A program made the position numbers and the translations under genes. A stretch of 16,915 bases of DNA from an uncultured Verrucomicrobiales bacterium (GTDB lineage Bacteria > Verrucomicrobiota > Verrucomicrobiae > Limisphaerales > CANJSG01). The notes beneath the pieces were generated by a model, which worked only from the letters and a program-made list of their open reading frames with translations, searched no databases and was not told the DNA's origin. The stretch lies in the NCBI GenBank assembly GCA_946480965.1, contig CAMLMI010000067.1, forward strand, positions 1-16,915, in the 5' to 3' direction. Positions 13,801-16,915 of this stretch are shown here, in pieces. The first letter of the stretch is position 1. The number at the start of each line of letters is the position of its first letter.

Positions 13801-16800
13801 CGGCAGCGGGATCACCGGCAACGGCATGGGCGCCTGGACTTGTTTGCCCGCCTCGACCACATAGTCGAAGACCTGGCCAGCGGCTGGATTCTCACGCAGC
13901 ACCTTGAACGGCCGCATCGCCGGACGTCCGTCGGACTCCGTGTAGTCGAGCAGCACATACGGCATGGAAGAGAAGCCGGGGCCGGACGTGACATTCAGGT
14001 CGTCGCGCAGCGCGTAGGCCTGGCCGCCGATCATCAAGGCGTGTTCCTCGTTGGGATTGTAGCCGAGCCCCGCCGGGTCGTTCTGGGTGTAGATCGTGCC
14101 CTTGGCCTGGAGGCTCTCCAGCCCGCCGCTGCCGGCGTTGTTGGCCATGACGATCTGGCTGGCGGTGCTGTCGGGCCAAGCCAGCGAGTAGCGTCCGATG
14201 ACGGCGGGCCAGTAGATCGGTTCGAAACCGTTGCCGGGATTCTTGACCGAGTTGGTCGCGTTCTGCCGGAACCACCAGACTTCCAGCGTGCTCGCACCGG
14301 GGATGGCGTTGACCGGGATGATCGCACCGAGATTGGCGTCTTCGAAGCCGTCCACGAACGGATCCTTGTAGGCGCCGGGATGGAACGACGTGCCGCTGCT
14401 CTGGAGAATGTAGCCGGCGAGGTAGTCTCCCGTGTTGCCGAGTTCGCCTGAGGGAGGATTGATCCGGGCGCCGACGTAAGCCGTCTGGTTGAGGTAACGG
14501 GGCGAGCTGTTCTGCGACATGCTGGCGGAGGTGAGTGTGGCACCTCCGTAAAGCGTCATGTGGCGCCCATTGCCGCTGCTGTCGTAGGCGACCCGACCAC
14601 CTTCATCGAAGGTGAACTGGACCTGGAGCCCGCTCGTGCCGGCAGGGTAGCCGTTGGTCTGCATGCCCTGCTGGATCTGATCCACCGAACGCGCCGTGGA
14701 CCAGATGCGGAAGCTGTCGATCTGGGCCTTGGCCAGGGCGTCTCCACCCCAGTTGGACTTGCCGATGTAGTTGAGCGTTCGGCTGGTGTTCACCGGGGGG
14801 ATGATGGTGCCGCTCACCGTTGAAACGCCGTTCACGTAGATCGTGAGGTTCGAGGTTCCGGCATCGAACACCGCGGCCACGTGTGCCCACTGGTTGGTGC
14901 CAAGCGAGGCGGGTGAATAAAGATTGACGCTGCCGTTGGTGGCGATGCCAACCGCCGGCTGCCCCGAGGTTCCGGAAGATAAAGCGACCAGGACGTTCTG
15001 GAGTCCCGCTCCGTTGCCGAAATCCATCAGACGCGCCCAGTTTCCGATCGCCGTGACATTGACCCATGACTCGATGGTGTAGCTGCCGCCATTGAAGTAA
15101 GTCCCGGCCGGCAGCTGGCCGTAGCCGGTGCCGTCTAGCGTGAGCGCGGATAGCCGGCCCGAACGCGGCAAAACGCCGGTGACGTCGGAGAACTGCGAGT
15201 CATTGCCGCGCTGGAGGATGGTGCTGAGCGACGAATAGATCCGCTCGAAGGCAATGGCCGTGCCCGATTGCAACCGGAGCAGCGTCCGGTGCTGGGGCTG
15301 CGCGTCGTCGAGGAAGGTGTAGAAGCGCGAGCTCTCGTCGAGCGTGGCCCGGGGATAGTCCAACGGGTCCTGGTATTGGATGGTCGGGACGTTGTTGGCG
15401 GAAACCTGCACGGCGGTCTCGGCCGCTTCCGCGGCCGTCTCGACTCGCGGACGGAGGTAGTGGCTGTATTTCGCAGGATCGTCGGGCCAGATCTGCTGGT
15501 AGCGGTTGAAGATGGCGGGCCAACGGAGGCCGACGACACCCTCTTCCAGCCAGTGCACCAACACATCGTTCGGATTCTGGGTCAGGGCGGCGGAGAAATA
15601 CTCCGTGCGTCCGCTGGTGGCGGCGGAGTCCTGGTAGAGGAACGGGCTGTTCAAGGTCGCCTGCAGCGGCGACGGCAGGAGATCCGCGTCCGAACTGCCA
15701 TCGGCATAGGCGGCGATCTTCTCGCCGAGATCGTTCGTCAGCGCCTGGGCCACGGGCTGGCGGAAGACATCAACGATTTCATAACCCAGGAACTCACGCG
15801 CCCCGTCGGCCGTTGTGTCGCCCAGCAGTTCCATGAAGACGCGGCCCTCGGCATTGTAGGCCAGGATCAACCCCTGCCCCGGATCATACCAGACGGTGCG
15901 CAGCTCCGGCAGCGAGGCGTTGGTCGTGCCCGCACCGGCGCCGGTGTAGCCGTCGTCGTATTCGGCCGCGACTGTCTCCGGCAGGGCCGGATTGTAGGCG
16001 AAGTAGACCGCACCGACGCTGGCGGCGGGCACGGCGACCGGTTTGCCCGTGGCGGCGAAGGATTTCTCCGTCCAATAGAGCTTTCGCGTCGGCTTAACGG
16101 CCGCCCCGGAAACGATGTAGCTGAGATTGGTCAGCGCGTAGTCGAGGCCGCCGATGGTCACCTTGTTGGTGTTGCCGGAAGCGACGCCCGACTCGCTCTT
16201 CCGCCACGTGATGCGGATCGGTCCGGGCACGGTGGCGAAAACCTGGCGCGCGTTGCGGCTGTAGTAGTAGCCGGAGGCGGTCTGGGTGGTGTTGGTGTAG
16301 GGCTCCGGACTCCAATAGGCGCTGGGCGAGACATTCGTCAGCAGCACGCCGTATTCGTCGGTGCTGGGCGGTGAAATGATGGAACCGAAGAAGAAGGAGA
16401 CCGACTGGGAGAACGTGGGTCCGCCCGCCTGCGATGACCGCAATACGATCGTCGTGTTTCCGCCAACGGTCCCTCGGGGCAAGTTCAACGCGGTAGCGTT
16501 CTGCTCAAAATTCTTTCCCGCCTGAAGGGTGGTATTGGTCTTGGGCACGACCACGGCGCCATAGGTGACGATGCCCTGGAACTGCATCGGCGTGGCCCCG
16601 GCGGGAGCCCGTCCATCGGAGCTGGCCGACGCCGGCGCCTTGCCCGGCGCGCCCCGGAACGAGCTGAAGTTCACGCCGCGCTGGTAGTTCGTGGCGTAGA
16701 GCACCCCGTTCTGGTCCAACTGCACGACCTGCGCGGCAGCCGGCAGGACCCACGCCGCCAGAGCGATGGGCAGCAGGAGGGCGTGTAAGATCCGTTTCAT
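8371..16800 (-). CDS. Giant secreted protein: LamG jellyroll plus Tc-toxin-A-like C-terminus, 2809 aa
   Basis: It starts with a clear Sec signal peptide (1-23, core LLLPIALAAWVLP, cleavage after AAA before Q24). Layout by rough residue number: beta-rich region (24-410); a 'WPAIFNRYQQIWPDD' module (412-440); LamG-type concanavalin fold (551-713), then an FTFDEGGRVAYDSSGNG stretch; a second copy of the module (838-879); a cadherin/Ig-like beta domain with GVTFGALPNGLAVYGTW (about 1100-1170); more beta-rich sequence to about 1600; a helical segment IEIYETVLNRARNLSIN near 1670; a calcium-loop-like DQNTDGAADESDA near 1800; then a largely helical to beta C-terminus (about 1970-2809) resembling Tc toxin A subunits. 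No transmembrane helix apart from the signal, and no C-terminal anchor. LamG suggests glycan binding. The frame is uninterrupted for 8.4 kb. It starts 13 bp after the upstream partial gene and no Shine-Dalgarno is visible. LamG and secretion are solid; the Tc relationship is inference; overall function unknown. Confidence 0.85.
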   Translation of the reverse strand: MKRILHALLLPIALAAWVLPAAAQVVQLDQNGVLYATNYQRGVNFSSFRGAPGKAPASASSDGRAPAGATPMQFQGIVTYGAVVVPKTNTTLQAGKNFEQNATALNLPRGTVGGNTTIVLRSSQAGGPTFSQSVSFFFGSIISPPSTDEYGVLLTNVSPSAYWSPEPYTNTTQTASGYYYSRNARQVFATVPGPIRITWRKSESGVASGNTNKVTIGGLDYALTNLSYIVSGAAVKPTRKLYWTEKSFAATGKPVAVPAASVGAVYFAYNPALPETVAAEYDDGYTGAGAGTTNASLPELRTVWYDPGQGLILAYNAEGRVFMELLGDTTADGAREFLGYEIVDVFRQPVAQALTNDLGEKIAAYADGSSDADLLPSPLQATLNSPFLYQDSAATSGRTEYFSAALTQNPNDVLVHWLEEGVVGLRWPAIFNRYQQIWPDDPAKYSHYLRPRVETAAEAAETAVQVSANNVPTIQYQDPLDYPRATLDESSRFYTFLDDAQPQHRTLLRLQSGTAIAFERIYSSLSTILQRGNDSQFSDVTGVLPRSGRLSALTLDGTGYGQLPAGTYFNGGSYTIESWVNVTAIGNWARLMDFGNGAGLQNVLVALSSGTSGQPAVGIATNGSVNLYSPASLGTNQWAHVAAVFDAGTSNLTIYVNGVSTVSGTIIPPVNTSRTLNYIGKSNWGGDALAKAQIDSFRIWSTARSVDQIQQGMQTNGYPAGTSGLQVQFTFDEGGRVAYDSSGNGRHMTLYGGATLTSASMSQNSSPRYLNQTAYVGARINPPSGELGNTGDYLAGYILQSSGTSFHPGAYKDPFVDGFEDANLGAIIPVNAIPGASTLEVWWFRQNATNSVKNPGNGFEPIYWPAVIGRYSLAWPDSTASQIVMANNAGSGGLESLQAKGTIYTQNDPAGLGYNPNEEHALMIGGQAYALRDDLNVTSGPGFSSMPYVLLDYTESDGRPAMRPFKVLRENPAAGQVFDYVVEAGKQVQAPMPLPVIPLPLQTITNLTASSTNIYTTNYNAETSGAGGDLPVGWTSAEASGPYANYTTFTYRDRKNGFWVMRGQHNGLPTLAAGTYSTSTNGFSSTVAGGGALNVRTTNYIHTSRRIESLVTSVSPSTPLPSGVTFGALPNGLAVYGTWTSPSSTSYQLSIADGDGSQATVNFTFSTNKSAQAALALNGFVGRPPVLAQTATNTNSFSMRFYYKTQDGFAWPNDTNPPPTGTIVPYLRPIASSGYTGTGDSAVEPAQTIVYRPVWPGSTPAVAFGETLTVASKGRPAIRGQSSAHVLYQQSIALAATNRANYPAVTLHDPTRQKSFALKASASEGLTQLPGGVYAQGYQGKTYFPNLPPHLANRFYFDPNLGAQGSLVYKGQFKDEPTGEKYVQLNVLAGSDLATIKALCPSSDPDKTKWDAAVDGMTAVVETFYENPMIPGQFIVNPGATVTRGIGDLVTITNNNTPVDSYALSAAGPGQGYLTMIVGNGDAFTPPGEPVSMYVLRVSGQLYQGEVKVIPSDNPLSELITFEHTGDLAARTAEYEYEWKSAPPVDGFPPVTDATMSRYQPLTSGLDVPRYTLGASGILVLSDNWLVMRYRPKNPSHPFYNTWSAWTPPQFAEGYVKRVLDGINPFNQRTSDLNNNAVNTGASILTQAGKRYEGDIALNQDALNSYGLIEIYETVLNRARNLSINAGINYGPANDSLLLAAGYLSDLYKIVGDDAADDADNPTIGIGTKDQTYGDVATALFSFKGQVPSLIEEELALLQGRDDVALPGVQSAPVYNRLVWNYTGGIDSGEVIYALNYNILDQNTDGAADESDAAVLYPQGHGDAYGHYLSALKGYHSLLMNPNFDWVPRVQAVTVLGLPVTVGYMDERKFAAAAASVARTGRQIFDLTWRKYYVPGDATSWETFSTNRVSTRTVTDGTNVVNVVREWGMDQWAARTGQGALVNWVVGNALLPDIDPDPSHEGIQKVDRTTVPELNELVASATDLQAAMDNAEGRLSPLGVTQGSLAFDLNPAQIVGANPKTHFEQIYERTKLALNNAMAAFDDAKDITRLMRSEGDSLAEVQAQLAQQELAFTNTLIEIYGTPYPDDLGPGKTYVQDYAGPDLYHYMYVETPELAYPGILEPANTKTYRIDVQNLPAGWVTGLQAKPESFDFLQLADDGNGNDTRSSTNYIEYTLTPHGYFGKPSSWTSKRLSPGQLQQAISEQINARGALLQALDDSIRAKKSLDGMVRLRQALVQAEAETDALTQGLDEADQIIDQIENAAEIFGMVQNGISEAYKLAADAASTSLPTSLIAGLSAGGDLTSAGRGIFKAATVAVENSTTAIEIARKTVAYARAAQSQADAIGIEYGQIKPLEQTEDHRAAMVELENALVDMQKAAYGINRALQNYDDSQRKVAALVAKGNRIQQTREIARQRTAAVIQGFTTRDTAFRLFRSEKLERYKTLFDLASRYSLLAANAYDYETGLLGTDQGKSFVARIINSRALGVVRNGEPQFAGSNTGDPGLSSALAEMKNDFDVLKGRLGFNSPDVYTTLASLRTGSLRILPDTNGLSAWQDYLQQHVMDNILEDADVRRYCQQVDRGDGLPVPGIVITFNTSINAGQNLFGQALAAGDASFHRSHFATKINSVGVALEGYKGMNVPGANSTSDPNLSYLDPEALAANPYVYLIPVGVDTMRSPPLGDSSQLRTWTVDDVAIPLPFNIGGSGFSGKNFYQSADSLSEPLYTLRKHQAFRPVDSSSVFSTEPYSGTQLQFSQFSNRRLVGRSVWNSEWKLVIPADSLLSDPKEGLTRLIQTLTDIKLHFTTYSYSGN
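14164..14286 (-). repeat. Duplicated W-P-A / R-Y / W-P-D module, copy 2
   Basis: Residues about 838-879 read LEVWWFRQNATNSV, then IYWPAVIGRYSLAWPD. They share W-P-A-x3-R-Y-x4-WPD spacing with copy 1, and the flanking DNA (gtcgggccaagccagcgagt, then gatgacggcgggccagtag) is similar. Both copies are followed by a weaker shared 'Y-x-Q-D-P' segment (IQYQDPLDY and IYTQNDPAG). The LamG domain sits between the two copies. Confidence 0.7.
14662..15150 (-). other. LamG / concanavalin-A-like jellyroll domain of the giant protein
   Basis: Residues about 551-713 carry the standard LamG order: SALTLDGTGYGQLP, YTIESWVNVTAIGNWARLMD, then the WAHVAAVFDAGTSNLTIYVN strand pair, then IDSFRIWSTARSVDQIQ. This beta-sandwich family commonly binds carbohydrates or cell-surface ligands. 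The following residues (about 720-753) have the DEGGRVAYDSSGNGRHMTL segment that usually accompanies such domains. Confidence 0.85.
15481..15564 (-). repeat. Duplicated W-P-A / R-Y / W-P-D module, copy 1
   Basis: Residues about 412-440 of the giant protein read VLVHWLEEGVVGLRWPAIFN, then RYQQIWPDD. The DNA (gtcgggccagatctgctggt, then agatggcgggccaacgg) resembles the second copy near 14169. It lies about 110 residues before the LamG domain. Confidence 0.7.
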
Positions 16801-16813
16801 GGAGACGCGGGAT

Positions 16814-16915
16814 TTACTTCACGTCGCGCGTGGTTGACGCCTGGACGGCAGCGGTCCGGTTCTGATCGGCTATGAACCGCTCGATCGCGGCCAAGCGTTC
16901 ATCGCGCTCGTGATT
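16814..16915 (-). CDS. C-terminal end of an unidentified gene (33 codons visible)
   Basis: On the minus strand a frame is open from the window edge to a TAA at 16816-16814. It encodes 33 residues that are mostly helical and charged (NHERDERLAAIERFIADQNR, then TAAVQASTTRDVK). The stop lies 13 bp before the ATG of the giant gene, so the two are very likely co-transcribed and the operon promoter lies further right. The fragment is too short to identify; the E/R-rich helix could be a coiled-coil tail. It is called a gene because of the uninterrupted frame, the hydrophilic helical composition and the operon-like spacing. Confidence 0.55.
   Translation of the reverse strand, partial: NHERDERLAAIERFIADQNRTAAVQASTTRDVK

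Overview
The window looks like a piece of a Verrucomicrobiota chromosome. This is inferred from the high G+C content and from the secreted proteins. They carry C-terminal modules ending in motifs such as QFYRVVE, thrombospondin-3/dockerin-like calcium loops followed by an 'AGxTYxLxxSTDLxxW' module, and long Ig/LamG/PPC-type repeat arrays, which are typical of that phylum. No genus can be named. I saw no rRNA, tRNA, CRISPR array or intact insertion sequence.

Left part, plus strand (1-2338): the C-terminal half of a type I restriction endonuclease (HsdR) enters from the left edge. It is followed 73 bp later by a small cytoplasmic SUFU (suppressor-of-fused) domain protein. This resembles a defence or immunity corner.

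Junction (2339-2797): this stretch has no intact gene. It holds a broken plus-strand remnant of a contractile phage tail sheath protein (2468 to about 2743), starting at a recognisable N-terminus and cut off where the opposite-strand operon ends.

Right part, minus strand (2798-16915): five genes read right to left with gaps of 13, 18 and 12 bp and one 4-bp ATGA overlap, so very probably one operon whose promoter lies beyond the right edge. In transcription order they are: (i) the last 33 codons of an unidentified gene; (ii) a giant 2809-residue Sec-exported protein; (iii) a 284-residue secreted protein with a calcium-loop segment; (iv) a 219-residue membrane-anchored MORN-repeat protein; (v) a 1343-residue secreted protein with seven PPC-like repeats and three Ig-like domains.

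The most interesting object is the giant protein. Its N-terminal two thirds are beta-rich and include a LamG jellyroll flanked by two copies of a duplicated module. Its last ~840 residues follow, element by element, the layout of the C-terminal half of Tc-toxin A subunits (TcA): long helical hairpins, a hydrophobic Gly/Ala-rich tip, an 'F-D-L-A...A-Y-x-Y-E' helix, a 'K-I-x-S-V' beta segment and a final 'D-I-x-L-H' strand. Reading by eye, this may be an undescribed Sec-exported, lectin-bearing relative of TcA, encoded with a surface-protein operon rather than with TcB/TcC genes. This assignment comes from remembered family patterns, not from a search.
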